Source: Saccoglossus kowalevskii
Taxonomy: Eukaryota; Hemichordata; Enteropneusta; Harrimaniidae
Length of the DNA: 32,744 nt
Assembly (NCBI RefSeq): GCF_000003605.2
Contig: NW_003137801.1
Location: 1-32,744 of the forward strand
Reading direction: 5' to 3'
Shown here: positions 1 to 11,760 of the stretch, piece after piece
Numbering within the stretch: the stretch's first letter is position 1
Layout: every line of letters begins with the position of its first letter
Translations under genes and position numbers: made by a program
The notes under the pieces: generated by a model
What the model was told of the DNA's origin: nothing
The model's database searches: none
The model's input: only the letters and a program-made list of their open reading frames with translations

Positions 1-250
1 AGCATAGTCCAGACATCTAATCCATCTCTGCCGGCACACAGTTCAAACAGCTAATCCATCTCTGACTGCACACATAGTCCAGACAGCTAATCCATCTCTG
101 CCAGCACACAGTCCAGACAGCTAATCCATCTCTGCCAGCACACAGTCCAGACAGCTAAACCATCTCTGCCGGCACACAGTCCAGACAGCTAATCCATCTC
201 TGACTGCACACATAGTCCAGACAGCTAATCCATCTCTGCCTGCACACAGT
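1..250. repeat. H module, left-truncated by window edge
   Basis: The window opens inside the 41-bp marker monomer (AGCATAGTCCAGACATC). It continues with the H order: CCGGC with CAGTTCAAAC, ACTGC with CACACATAG, two CCAGC monomers, a TAAACC monomer, and CCGGC. The distance from the marker to the CAGTACAACC monomer is 250 bp instead of the usual 286, so one 36-bp monomer is missing. The copy at 19602 has the same length. Confidence 0.85.
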
Positions 251-1915
251 ACAACCAGCTAATCCATCTCTGACTGCTCACATAGTCCAGACAGCTAATC
301 CATCTCTGCCTGCACACAGTCCAGACAGCTAATCCATCTCTGCCAGCACACAGTCCAGACAGCTAATCCATCTCTGCCCACACACAGTCCAGACAGCTAA
401 TCCATCTCTGCCCACACATAGTTAAGACAGCTAGTCGATCTCTGCCAGCACAAAGTCAAGAGCGCTAATCCATCTCTGGCAGCACACAGTCCAGACAGCT
501 AATCCATTTCTGCAGGCACACAGTCCAGACAGCTAATCCATCTCTGCCTGCACACAGTCCAGACAGCTAATCCATCTCTGCCTGCACATAGTACAGGCAG
601 CTAATCCATCTCTGCCTGCACACAGTCAAACAGCTAATCCATCTCTGCCAGCACAAAGTCAAGAGCGCTAATCCATCTCTGCCAGCACACAGTCAAGACA
701 GCTAATCCATCTCTGCCTGCACACAGTACAACCAGCTAATCCATCTCTGACTGCTCACATAGTCCAGACAGCTAATCCATCTCTGCCTGCACACAGTCCA
801 GACAGCTAATCCATCTCTGCCAGCACACAGTCCAGACAGCTAATCCATCTCTGCCCACACACAGTCCAGACAGCTAATCCATCTCTGCCCACACATAGTT
901 AAGACAGCTAGTCCATCTCTGCCAGCACAAAGTCAAGAGCGCTAATCCATCTCTGCCAGCACACAGTCCAGACAGCTAATCCATCTCTGCCTACACACAG
1001 TACAACCAGCTAATCCATCTCTGACTGCTCACATAGTCCAGACAGCTAATCCATCTCTGTCTGCACACAGTACAGACAGCTAATCCATCTCTGCCTGCAC
1101 ACAGTCAAACAGCTAATCCATCTCTGCCAGCACACAGTCAAGAGCGCTAATCCATCTCTGCCAGCACACAGTCCAGACAGCTGATCCATCTCTGCCGGCA
1201 CACAGTCAAGACAGCTAATCCATCTCTGCCCACACACAGTCAAGACAGCTAAGCCATCTCTGCCTGCACACAGTCCAAACAGCTAATCCATTTCTGCCTG
1301 CACACAGTCCAGATAGCTAATCCATCTCTGCTAGCACACAGTCAAGACAGCTAATCCATCTCTGCCAGCACACAGTCCAGACAGCTAAACCATCTCTGCC
1401 GGCACACAGTCCAGACAGCTAATCCATCTCTGTCTGCACACATAGTCCAGACAGCTAATCCATCTCTGCCTGCACACATAGTCCAGACAGCTAATCCATC
1501 TCTGCCTGCACACAGTACAACCAGCTAATCCATCTCTGACTGCTCACATAGTCCAGACAGCTAATCCATCTCTGCCTGCACACAGTCCAGACAGCTAATC
1601 CATCTCTGCCAGCACACAGTCCAGACAGCTAATCCATCTCTGCCCACACACAGTCCAGACAGCTAATCCATCTCTGCCCACACATAGTTAAGACAGCTAG
1701 TCCATCTCTGCCAGCACAAAGTCAAGAGCGCTAATCCATCTCTGGCAGCACACAGTCCAGAAAGCTAATCCATTTCTGCAGGCACACAGTCCAGACAGCT
1801 AATCCATCTCTGCCTGCACACAGTCCAGACAGCTAATCCATCTCTGCCTGCACATAGTACAGGCAGCTAATCCATCTCTGCCTGCACACAGTCAAACAGC
1901 TAATCCATCTCTGCC
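251..1915. repeat. Serial R segments
   Basis: Four R starts (CAGTACAACCAGC monomers) lie at about 251, 728, 1002 and 1517. Each begins with the monomer ACTGCTCACATAG and most continue through CCCACACACAG and CCCACACATAGTTAAG to the CACAAAGTCAAGAGCG monomer. The 728-to-1002 step is 274 bp, the same as at 25168-25441, so the same eight-monomer contraction or expansion occurs twice. A T-like piece with a GCTGATCC monomer lies at about 1050-1260, and a partial H (TAAACC, CCGGC) at about 1380-1500. There is no gene here. Confidence 0.8.
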
Positions 1916-2500
1916 AGCACTCAGTCCAGACAGCTAATCCATTTCTGCCTGCACACAGTCCAGATAGCTAATCCATCTCTGCCTGCACACAGTCAAGACA
2001 GCTAATCCATCTCTGCCAGCACACAGTCAATACAGCTAATCGATCTCTGCCTGCACACAGTCCAGACAGCTAATCCATCTCTGACTGCACACATAATCCA
2101 GACAGCTAATCCATCTCTGCCTGCACACACAGTACAGACAGCTAATCCATCTCTGCCAGCACACAGTCAAGACAGCTAATCCATCTCTGCCAGCACACAG
2201 TCAAGACAGCTAATCCATCTCTGCCTGCACACAGTCAAACAGCTAATCCATCTCTGCCAGCACACAGTCAAGAGCGCTAATCCATCTCTGCCTGCACACA
2301 CAGTCCAGACAGCTAATCCATCTCTGCCTGCACACACAGTACAGACAGCTAATCCATCTCTGCCAGCACACAGTCAAGACAGCTAATCCATCTCTGCCAG
2401 TAGTACACAGTCAAGACAGGTAATCGATCTCTGCCTGCACACAGTCCAGACAGCTAATACATCTCTGCCTGCACACAGTCCAGACAGCTAATCCATTTCT
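1916..2500. repeat. Q module, copy 1
   Basis: Ordered variants are CAGCACTCAG, CATTTCTG, CCAGATAG, TAATCGATC, CACATAATCC and CACACACAGTACAG. This order recurs at about 4435-4860, 6781-7320 and 14654-15075. Like the copy at 6781, this one has an additional stretch with CAGTCAAACAG and CAAGAGCG monomers (2221-2345 matches 7115-7236). One monomer at about 2397 has a private TAG insertion (CCAGTAGTACACAG) that I see nowhere else. Confidence 0.75.
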
Positions 2501-2759
2501 GCCTGCACACAGTCCAGACAGCTAATCCATCTCTGCCTGCACACAGTCAAGACAGCTAATCCATCTCTGCCAGCACACAGTCCAGACAGCTAATCCATCT
2601 CTGCCAGCACACAGTCCAGACAGCTAATCGATCTCTGCCTGCACACAGTCCAGACAGCTAAGCCATCTCTGCCTGCACACAGTCCAGACAGCTAAGCCAT
2701 CTCTGCCTGCACACAGTCCAGACAGCTAATCCATTTCTGCAGGCACACAGTCCAGACAG
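2501..2759. repeat. TAAGCC monomer run before T
   Basis: Standard 34-bp monomers with one TAATCGATC variant, two consecutive TAAGCC variants and a CATTTCTGCAGG variant. The same order precedes the T module at 5202, 7651, 15826, 21744, 22667, 24416, 28361, 29361 and 31463; the copy at 19136 has one TAAGCC monomer fewer. This run is therefore the fixed left neighbour of T. Confidence 0.75.
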
Positions 2760-3407
2760 CTAATCCATCTCTGTCTGCACACAGTACAGACAGCTAATCC
2801 ATCTCTGCCTGCACACAGTCAAACAGCTAATCCATCTCTGCCAGCACACAGTCAAGAGCGCTAATCCATCTCTGCCAGCACACAGTCCACACAGCTGATC
2901 CATCTCTGCCGGCACACAGTCAAGACAGCTAATCCATCTCTGCCTGCACACAGTCAAGACAGCTAATCCATCTCTGCCCACACACAGTCAAGACAGCTAA
3001 GCCATCTCTGCCTGCACAAAGTCCAAACAGCTAATCCATTTCTGCCTGCACACAGTCCAGATAGCTAATCCATCTCTGCCCACGCACAGTCAAGACAGCT
3101 AAGCCATCTCTGCCTGCACATATTCCAAACAGCTAATCCATCTCTGCCTGCACACAGCCAAGACAGCTAATCCATCTCTGCTAGCACACAGTCAAGACAG
3201 CTAATCCATCTCTGCCTGCACACATAGCATAGTCCAGACATCTAATCCATCTCTGCCAGCACACAGTCCAGACAGCTAAACCATCTCTGCCGGCACACAG
3301 TCCAGACAGCTAATCCATCTCTGTCTGCACACATAGTCCAGACAGCTAATCCATCTCTGACTGCACACATAGTCCAGACAGCTAATCCATCTCTGCCTGC
3401 ACACAGT
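2760..3407. repeat. T module (466 bp) joined to shortened H (182 bp)
   Basis: T runs 2760-3225 and ends where the AGCATAG marker starts at 3226. Its order is GTCTGC with CAGTACAGAC, a 33-bp CAAAC monomer, CAAGAGCG, GCTGATCC, CCGGC, CCTGC, CCCAC, TAAGCC, CCAGATAG, CCCACGCACAG, CATATTCCAAAC, CAGCCAAG, CTAGCAC, then the marker. Private variants CAGTCCACACAG and GCACAAAGTCC are both shared only with the T at 21744. H is 182 bp rather than 286, which equals the loss of three monomers (34+34+36). Confidence 0.85.
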
Positions 3408-4121
3408 ACAACCAGCTAATCCATCTCTGACTGCTCACATAGTCCAGACAGCTAATCCATCTCTGCCTGCACACAATCCAGACAGCTAGTCCATCTCTGC
3501 CAGCACACAGTCCAGACAGCTAATCCATCTCTGCCCACACACAGTCCAGACAGCTAATCCATCTCTGCCCACACATAGTTAAGACAGCTAGTCCATCTCT
3601 GCCAGCACAAAGTCAAGAGCGCTAATCCATCTCTGGCAGCACACAGTCCAGACAGCTAATCCATTTCTGCAGGCACACAGTCCAGACAGCTAATCCATCT
3701 CTGCCTGCACACAGTCCAGACAGCTAATCCATCTCTGCCTGCACATAGTACAGGCAGCTAATCCATCTCTGCCTGCACACAGTCAAACAGCTAATCCATC
3801 TCTGCCAGCACAAAGTCAAGAGCGCTAATCCATCTCTGCCAGCACACAGTCAAGACAGCTAATCCATCTCTGCCCACACACAGTCAAGACAGCTAAGCCA
3901 TCTCTGCCTGCACACAGTCCAAACAGCTAATCCATTTCTGCCTGCACACAGTCCAGATAGCTAATCCATCTCTGCCCACGCACAGTCAAGACAGCTAAGC
4001 CATCTCTGCCTGCACATATTCCAAACAGCTAATCCATCTCTGCCTGCACACAGCCAAGACAGCTAATCCATCTCTGCTAGCACACAGTCAAGACAGCTAA
4101 TCCATCTCTGCCTGCACACAT
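3408..4121. repeat. 714-bp R plus right half of T
   Basis: It starts at the CAGTACAACC monomer, passes through R to CACATAGTACAGGC, the 33-bp CAAAC monomer and CACAAAGTCAAGAGCG, then enters the right half of T (CCCAC, TAAGCC, CCAGATAG, CATATTCCAAAC) up to the next marker at 4122. The length is 714 bp. The block at 19852-20565 has the same length and order, so this is a genuine higher-order unit. Confidence 0.85.
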
Positions 4122-4434
4122 AGCATAGTCCAGACATCTAATCCATCTCTGCCGGCACACAGTTCAAACAGCTAATCCATCTCTGACTGCACACATAGTC
4201 CAGACAGCTAATCCATCTCTGCCAGCACACAGTCCAGACAGCTAATCCATCTCTGCCTGCACACAGTACAACCAGCTAATCCATCTCTGACTGCACACAT
4301 AGTCCAGACAGCTAATCCATCTCTGCCTGCACACAGTCCAGACAGCTAATCCATCTCTGCCAGCACACAGTCCAGACAGCTAATCCATCTCTGCCCACAC
4401 ACAGTCCAGACAGCTAATCCATCTCTGCCCACAC
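4122..4434. repeat. H module, strongly shortened, then R start
   Basis: The intact 41-bp marker is at 4122. H is only 146 bp to the CAGTACAACC monomer (4268), 140 bp shorter than the standard 286; this equals four monomers (34+34+36+36). The following R monomer reads ACTGCACACATAG where most copies have ACTGCTCACATAG. Confidence 0.8.
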
Positions 4435-4860
4435 ATAGTTAAGACAGCTAATCCATCTCTGCCAGCACTCAGTCCAGACAGCTAATCCATTTCTGCCTGC
4501 ACACAGTCCAGATAGCTAATCCATCTCTGCCTGCACACAGTCAAGACAGCTAATCCATCTCTGCCAGCACACAGTCAAGACAGCTAATCGATCTCTGCCT
4601 GCACACAGTCCAGACAGCTAATCCATCTCTGACTGCACACATAATCCAGACAGCTAATCCATCTCTGCCTGCACACACAGTACAGACAGCTAATCCATCT
4701 CTGCCAGCACACAGTCAAGACAGCTAATCCATCTCTGCCAGCACACAGTCAAGACAGCTAATCCATCTCTGCCTGCACACACAGTACAGACAGCTAATCC
4801 ATCTCTGCCAGCACACAGTCAAGACAGCTAATCCATCTCTGCCAGTACACAGTCAAGACA
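4435..4860. repeat. Q module, copy 2
   Basis: It has the order TAGTTAAG, CAGCACTCAG, CATTTCTG, CCAGATAG, TAATCGATC, CACATAATCC and two CACACACAGTACAG monomers. About 415 bp (4441-4855) match 14660-15074 with no difference I could see. Confidence 0.8.
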
Positions 4861-5201
4861 GCTAATCGATCTCTGCCTGCACACAGTCCAGACAGCTAAT
4901 ACATCTCTGCCTGCACACAGTCCAGACAGCTAATCCATTTCTGCCTGCACACAGTCCAGACAGCTAATCCATTTCTGCAGGCACACAGTCCAGACAGCTA
5001 ATCTATCTCTGCCAGCACACAGTCAAGACAGCTAATCCATCTCTGCCAGCACACAGTCAAGACAGCTAATCGATCTCTGCCTGCACACAGTCCAGACAGC
5101 TAAGCCATCTCTGCCTGCACACAGTCCAGACAGCTAAGCCATCTCTGCCTGCACACAGTCCAGACAGCTAATCCATTTCTGCAGGCACACAGTCCAGACA
5201 G
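4861..5201. repeat. TAATCGATC / TAATACATC / TAAGCC monomer run
   Basis: Only 34-bp monomers, with diagnostic TAATCGATC, TAATACATC, TAATCTATC and two TAAGCC variants, ending with CATTTCTGCAGG. The same order precedes T at 7651 and 24416. Confidence 0.75.
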
Positions 5202-5920
5202 CTAATCCATCTCTGTCTGCACACAGTACAGACAGCTAATCCATCTCTGCCAGCACACAGTCAAGAGCGCTAATCCATCTCTGCCAGCACACAGTCCAGA
5301 CAGCTGATCCATCTCTGCCGGCACACAGTCAAGACAGCTAATCCATCTCTGCCTGCACACAGTCAAGACAGCTAATCCATCTCTGCCCACACACAGTCAA
5401 GACAGCTAAGCCATCTCTGCCTGCACACAGTCCAAACAGCTAATCCATTTCTGCCTGCACACAGTCCAGATAGCTAATCCATCTCTGCCCACGCACAGTC
5501 AAGACAGCTAAGCCATCTCTGCCTGCACATATTCCAAACAGCTAATCCATCTCTGCCTGCACACAGCCAAGACAGCTAATCCATCTCTGCTAGCACACAG
5601 TCAAGACAGCTAATCCATCTCTGCCTGCACACATAGCATAGTCCAGACATCTAATCCATCTCTGCCGGCACACAGTTCAAACAGCTAATCCATCGCTGAC
5701 TGCACACATAGTCCAGACAGCTAATCCATCTCTGCCAGCACACAGTCCAGACAGCTAATCCATCTCTGCCAGCACACAGTCCAGACAGCTAAACCATCTC
5801 TGCCGGCACACAGTCCAGACAGCTAATCCATCTCTGTCTGCACACATAGTCCAGACAGCTAATCCATCTCTGACTGCACACATAGTCCAGACAGCTAATC
5901 CATCTCTGCCTGCACACAGT
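5202..5920. repeat. T module missing one monomer, plus full H
   Basis: T is 433 bp (5202-5634), exactly 33 bp shorter than other copies, because the 33-bp CAGTCAAACAG monomer after CAGTACAGAC is absent. H (5635-5920) has the standard 286 bp. A private CATCGCTGAC change lies at about 5693. Confidence 0.85.
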
Positions 5921-6319
5921 ACAACCAGCTAATCCATCTCTGACTGCTCACATAGTCCAGACAGCTAGTCCATCTCTGCCAGCACAAAGTCAAGAGCGCT
6001 AATCCATCTCTGGCAGCACACAGTCCAGACAGCTAATCCATCTCTGCCTGCACATAGTACAGGCAGCTAATCCATTTCTGCCTGCACACAGTCAAACAGC
6101 TAATCCATCTCTGCCAGCAGAAAGTCAAGAGCGCTAATCCATCTCTGCCAGCACACAGTCAAGACAGCTAATCCATCTCTGCCTGCACACAGTCAAGACA
6201 GCTAATCCATCTCTGCCCACACACAGTCAAGACAGCTAATCCATCTCTGCCCACACACAGTCAAGACAGCTATGCCATCTCTGCCTGCACACAGTCCAGA
6301 TAGCTAATCCATCTCTGCC
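5921..6319. repeat. Shortened R segment
   Basis: R passes from ACTGCTCACATAG directly to TAGTCC with CACAAAGTCAAGAGCG, skipping the CCTGC, CCAGC, CCCAC and TAGTTAAG monomers found in other copies. It contains GCCAGCAGAAAG at 6113, shared only with 15161, which links these two places by duplication. Confidence 0.7.
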
Positions 6320-6660
6320 CACGCACAGATAAGCCATCTCTGCCTGCACACAGTCAAGACAGCTAATCCATCTCTGCCTGCACACAGTCAAGACAGCTAA
6401 TCCATCTCTGCCTGCACACAGTCCAGATAGCTAATCCATCTCTGCCCACACACAGTCAAGACAGCTAATCCATCTCTGCCTGACACAGTCCAGACAGCTA
6501 ATCCATCTCTGCCTGACACAGTCCAGACAGCTAATCCATCTCTGCCTGCACACATAGCATCTCTGCCTGCACACAGTCCAAACAGCTAATCCATTTCTGC
6601 CTGCACACACAGTCCAGACAGCTAATCCATCTCTGCCTGCACACACAGTACAGACAGCTA
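6320..6660. repeat. S module, copy 1
   Basis: It starts with a 25-bp truncated monomer (CACGCACAGATAAGCC) and contains two 33-bp CCTGACACAG monomers. After 236 bp it reaches a shortened marker (AGCATCTCTG at 6556) instead of the 41-bp form. It is followed by CACACACAGTCC and CACACACAGTACAG monomers. The 236-bp spacing is identical in all five S copies. Confidence 0.85.
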
Positions 6661-6780
6661 GTCCATCTCTGCCAGCACACAGTCCAGACAGCTAATCCAT
6701 CTCTGCCAGCACACAGTCCAGACAGCTAATCCATCTCTGCCCACACACAGTCCAGACAGCTAATCCATCTCTGCCCACAC
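6661..6780. repeat. R fragment
   Basis: TAGTCC, two CCAGC and a CCCACACACAG monomer in the usual R order, leading into TAGTTAAG and the Q module. There is no R start monomer here, so this looks like the right part of an R segment joined to S. Confidence 0.7.
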
Positions 6781-7320
6781 ATAGTTAAGACAGCTAATCC
6801 ATCTCTGCCAGCACTCAGTCCAGACAGCTAATCCATTTCTGCCTGCACACAGTCCAGATAGCTAACCCATCTCTGCCTGCACACAGTCAAGACAGCTAAT
6901 CCATCTCTGCCAGCACACAGTCAAGACAGCTAATCGATCTCTGCCTGCACACAGTCCAGACAGCTAATCCATCTCTGACTGCACACATAATCCAGACAGC
7001 TAATCCATCTCTGCCTGCACACACAGTACAGACAGCTAATCCATCTCTGCCAGCACACAGTCAAGACAGCTAATCCATCTCTGCCAGCACACAGTCAAGA
7101 CAGCTAATCCATCTCTGCCTGCACACAGTCAAACAGCTAATCCATCTCTGCCAGCACACAGTCAAGAGCGCTAATCCATCTCTGCCTGCACACACAGTCC
7201 AGACAGCTAATCCATCTCTGCCTGCACACACAGTACAGACAGCTAATCCATCTCTGCCAGCACACAGTCAAGACAGCTAATCCATCTCTGCCAGTACACA
7301 GTCAAGACAGCTAATCGATC
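6781..7320. repeat. Q module, copy 3
   Basis: Order: TAGTTAAG, CAGCACTCAG, CATTTCTG, CCAGATAG, TAACCC, TAATCGATC, CACATAATCC, CACACACAGTACAG, then a CAAAC and CAAGAGCG stretch shared with 2221-2345. The TAACCC change is absent from the other Q copies. Confidence 0.75.
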
Positions 7321-8402
7321 TCTGCCTGCACACAGTCCAGACAGCTAATACATCTCTGCCTGCACACAGTCCAGACAGCTAATCCATTTCTGCCTGCACA
7401 CAGTCCAGACAGCTAATCCATTTCTGCAGGCACACAGTCCAGACAGCTAATCTATCTCTGCCAGCACACAGTCAAGACAGCTAATCCATCTCTGCCAGCA
7501 CACAGTCAAGACAGCTAATCGATCTCTGCCTGCACACAGTCCAGACAGCTAAGCCATCTCTGCCTGCACACAGTCCAGACAGCTAAGCCATCTCTGCCTG
7601 CACACAGTCCAGACAGCTAATCCATTTCTGCAGGCACACAGTCCAGACAGCTAATCCATCTCTGTCTGCACACAGTACAGACAGCTAATCCATCTCTGCC
7701 TGCACACAGTCAAACAGCTAATCCATCTCTGCCAGCACACAGTCAAGAGCGCTAATCCATCTCTGCCAGCACACAGTCCAGACAGCTGATCCATCTCTGC
7801 CTGCACACAGTCATACAGCTATCCATCTCTGCCTGCACACAGTCAAGACAGCTAATCCATCTCTGCCAGCACACAGTCCAGACAGCTAATCCATCTCTGC
7901 CTGCACACAGTCCAGACAGCTAATCCATCTCTGCCAGCACACAGTCCAGACAGCTAATCCATCTCTGCCAGCACACAGCCCAGACAGCTAATCCATCTCT
8001 GCCTGCACATATAGTCCAGACAGATAATCCATCTCTGCCTGCACACAGTCAAGACAGCTAATCCATTTCTGCTAGCACACAGTCAAGACAGCTAATCCAT
8101 CTCTGCCTGCACACATAGCATAGTCCAGACATCTAATCCATCTCTGCCGGCACACAGTTCAAACAGCTAATCCATCTCAGACTGCACACATAGTCCAGAC
8201 AGCTAATCCATCTCTGCCAGCACACAGTCCAGACAGCTAATCCATCTCTGCCAGCACACAGTCCAGACAGCTAAACCATCTCTGCCGGCACACAGTCCAG
8301 ACAGCTAATCCATCTCTGTCTGCACACATAGTCCAGACAGCTAATCCATCTCTGACTGTACACATAGTCCAGACAGCTAATCCATCTCTGCCTGCACACA
8401 GT
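7321..8402. repeat. TAAGCC run, divergent T and full H
   Basis: T occupies 7651-8116 and is 466 bp like other copies, but its right half differs: it has a 33-bp CAGTCATACAGCTATCC monomer, several CCAGC monomers, CACAGCCCAGAC and CACATATAGTCC in place of CCAGATAG, CCCACGCACAG and CATATTCC. H (8117-8402) is standard length; it carries CTCAGACTGC, and ACTGTACACATAG at 8354, an intermediate to the ACTGTATACATAG variant found elsewhere. Confidence 0.75.
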
Positions 8403-9211
8403 ACAACCAGCTAATCCATCTCTGACTGCTCACATAGTCCAGACAGCTAATCCATCTCTGCCTGCACACAGTCCAGACAGCTAATCCATCTCTGCCAGCA
8501 CACAGTCCAGACAGCTAATCAATCTCTGCCCACACACAGTCCAGACAGCTAATCCATCTCTGCCCACACATAGTTAAGACAGCTAATCCATCTCTGCCAG
8601 CACAAAGTCAAGAGCGCTAATCCATCTCTGCCAGCACACAGTCCAGACAGCTGATCCATCTCTGCCTCCACACAATCAAGACAGCTAATCCATCTCTGCC
8701 CACACACAGTCAAGACAGCTAAGCCATCTCTGTCTGCACACAGTCCAAACAGCTAATCCATCCCTGCCTACACACAGTACAACCAGCTAATCCATCTCTG
8801 ACTGCTCACATAGTCCAGACAGCTAATCCATCTCTGCCTGCACACAGTCCAGACAGCTAATCCATCTCTGCCAGCACACAGTCCAGACAGCTAATCCATC
8901 TCTGCCCACACACAGTCCAGACAGCTAATCCATCTCTGCCCACACATAGTTAAGACAGCTAATCCATCTCTGCCAGCACAAAGTCAAGAGCGCTAATCCA
9001 TCTCTGCCAGTACACAGTCAAGACAGCTAATCCATCTCTGCCTGCACACAGTCAAGACAGCTAACCCATCTCTGCCCACACACAGTCAAGACAGCTAAGC
9101 CATCTCTGCCTGCACACAGTCCAAACAGCTAATCCATTTCTAGCTGCACACAGTCCAGATAGCTAATCCATCTCTGGCCACGCACAGATAAGCCATCTCA
9201 CATCTCACCTT
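8403..9211. repeat. R segments with a private patch
   Basis: R starts lie at about 8403 and 8779. TAATCAATC, GCCTCCACACAATC, CCATCCCTGCC and CATTTCTAGCTGC are local changes. The segment ends in a 25-bp truncated monomer at 9179 followed by an unusual stretch at 9196-9212 (CATCTCACATCTCACC) that does not fit the monomer and occurs only once. Confidence 0.75.
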
Positions 9212-10099
9212 TGCACACAGTCAAGACAGCTAATCCATCTCTGCCTACACACAGTACAACCAGCTAATCCATCTCTGACTGCTCACATAGTCCAGACAGC
9301 TAATCCATCTCTGCCTGCACACAGTCCAGACAGCTAATCCATCTCTGCCAGCACACAGTCCAGACAGCTAATCCATCTCTGCCCACACACAGTCCAGACA
9401 GCTAATCCATCTCTGCCCACACATAGTTAAGACAGCTAATCCATCTCTGCCAGCACTCAGTCCAGACAGCTAATCCATCTCTGGCAGCACACAGTCCAGA
9501 CAGCTAATCCATTTCTGCAGGCACACAGTCCAGACAGCTAATCCATTTCTGCGGGCACACAGTCCAGACAGCTAATCCATCTCTGCCTGCACATAGTACA
9601 GGCAGCTAATCCATCTCTGCCTGCACACAGTCAAACAGCTAATCCATCTCTGCCAGCACAAAGTCAAGAGCGCTAATCCATCTCTGCCAGCACACAGTCA
9701 AGACAGCTAATCCATCTCTGCCTGCACACAGTCAAGACAGCTAATCCATCTCTGCCCACACACAGTCAAGACAGCTAAGCCATCTCTGCCTGCACACAGT
9801 CCAAACAGCTAATCCATTTCTGCCTGCACACAGTCCAGATAGCTAATCCATCTCTGCCCACGCACAGATAAGCCATCTCTGCCTGCACACAGTCAAGACA
9901 GCTAATCCATCTCTGCCTGCACACAGTCAAGACAGCTAATCCATCTCTGCCTGCACACAGTCCAGATAGCTAATCCATCTCTGCCCACACACAGTCAAGA
10001 CAGCTAATCCATCTCTGCCTGACACAGTCCAGACAGCTAATCCATCTCTGTCTGACACAGTCCAGACAGCTAATCCATCTCTGCCTGCACACATAGCAT
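9212..10099. repeat. 888-bp R+S duplication, copy 1
   Basis: This block matches 13352-14239 at a constant offset of 4,140 bp with no indel and four differences that I found (near 9350, 9593, 9960 and 10051). It contains an R start (9256), CAGCACTCAG, GCGGGC, the S 25-bp monomer (9859), two 33-bp CCTGACACAG-type monomers (one reading TCTGACACAG), and ends in the shortened marker (about 10095). Confidence 0.9.
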
Positions 10100-11219
10100 C
10101 TCTGCCTGCACACAGTCCAAACAGCTAATCCATTTCTGCCTGCACACACAGTCCAGACAGCTAATCCATCTCTGCCTGCACACACAGTACAGACAGCTAG
10201 TCCATCTCTGCCAGCACACAGTCCAGACAGCTAATCCATCTCTGCCAGCACACAGTCCAGACAGCTAATCCATCTCTGCCAGCACACAGTCCAGACAGCT
10301 AATCCATCTCTGCCCACACACAGTCCAGACAGCTAATCCATCTCTGCCCACACATAGTTAAGACAGCTAGTCCATCTCTGCCAGCACAAAGTCAAGAGCG
10401 CTAATCCATCTCTGGCAGCACACAGTCCAGACAGCTAATCCATTTCTGCAGGCACACAGTCCAGACAGCTAATCCATCTCTGCCTGCACACAGTCCAGAC
10501 AGCTAATCCATCTCTGCCTGCACATAGTACAGGCAGCTAATCCATCTCTGCCTGCACACAGTCAAACAGCTAATCCATCTCTGCCAGCACAAAGTCAAGA
10601 GCGCTAATCCATCTCTGCCAGCACACAGTCAAGACAGCTAATTCATCTCTGCCTGCACACAGTCAAGACAGCTAATCCATCTCTGCCCACACACAGTCAA
10701 GACAGCTAAGCCATCTCTGCCTGCACACAGTCCAAACAGCTAATCCATTTCTGCCTGCACACAGTCCAGATAGCTAATCCATCTCTGCCCACGCACAGAT
10801 AAGCCATCTCTGCCTGCACACAGTCAAGACAGCTAATCCATCTCTGCCTGCACACAGTCAAGACAGCTAATCCATCTCTGCCTGCACACAGTCCAGATAG
10901 CTAATCCATCTCTGCCCACACACAGTCAAGACAGCTAATCCATCTCTGCCTGACACAGTCCAGACAGCTAATCCATCTCTGCCTGACACAGTCCAGACAG
11001 CTAATCCATCTCTGCCTGCACACATTGCATCTCTGCCTGCACACAGTCCAAACAGCTAATCCATTTCTGCCTGCACACACAGTCCAGACAGCTAATCCAT
11101 CTCTGCCTGCACACACAGTACAGACAGCTAGTCCATCTCTGCCAGCACACAGTCAAGACAGCTAATCCATCTCTGCCAGTACACAGTCAAGACAGCTAAT
11201 CGATCTCTGCCTGCACACA
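10100..11219. repeat. R+S unit in tandem with the previous block
   Basis: S recurs with its 25-bp monomer at 10790, 931 bp after the one at 9859, so R+S is locally tandem. The shortened marker here reads CATTGCAT (about 11026), an extra A-to-T change. Positions from about 10535 to 11219 match 30634-31317 (offset 20,097), including TAGTCC, CCAGTACACAG and TAATCGATC after the marker. Confidence 0.85.
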
Positions 11220-11760
11220 GTCCAGACAGCTAATCCATCTCTGCCTGCACACAGTCCAGACAGCTAATCCATTTCTGCCTGCACACAGTCCAGACAGCTA
11301 ATCCATTTCTGCAGGCACACAGTCCAGACAGCTAATCTATCTCTGCCCACACACAGTCAAGACAGCTAATCCATCTCTGCCTGCACACAGTCCAGACAGC
11401 TAATCCATCTCTGCCTGCACACAGTCCAGACAGCTAATCCATCTCTGCCTGCACACAGTCAAGAGCGCTAATCCATCTCTGCCTGCACACAGTCCAAACA
11501 GCTAATCCATTTCTGCCGGCACACAGTCAAGACAGCTAATCCATCTCTGCCTGCACACACAGTCAAGACAGCTAAGCCATCTCTGCCTGCACACAGTACA
11601 ACCAGCTAATCCATCTCTGACTGCTCACATAGTCCAGACAGCTAATCCATCTCTGCCTGCACACAGTCCAGACAGCTAATCCATCTCTGCCAGCACACAG
11701 TCCAGACAGCTAACCCATCTCTGCCCATACACAGTCCAGACAGCTAATCCATCTCTGCCC
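11220..11760. repeat. Mixed monomers leading to R
   Basis: Mostly standard 34-bp monomers with CATTTCTGCAGG, TAATCTATC, CAAGAGCG, CCGGC and a 36-bp CACACACAG unit. An R start is at 11598. TAACCC and CCCATACACAG are private changes near 11712-11728. Confidence 0.7.

Noticed and set aside
2760-2981. Conserved small protein of 62-73 codons on the - strand, recurring at 5202, 15826, 19136, 21744, 22667, 24416, 28361, 29361 and 31463
   Set aside because: It is the translation of the T module. It recurs because T recurs, has no distinct domain, and stays open only because of the GCTGATCC variant. The same DNA is equally repetitive in the other frames.
6431-6646. 71-codon frame recurring at 9970, 10901 and 30998 as a gene family
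   Set aside because: It is the translation of the S module, whose two 33-bp monomers happen to keep one frame open.
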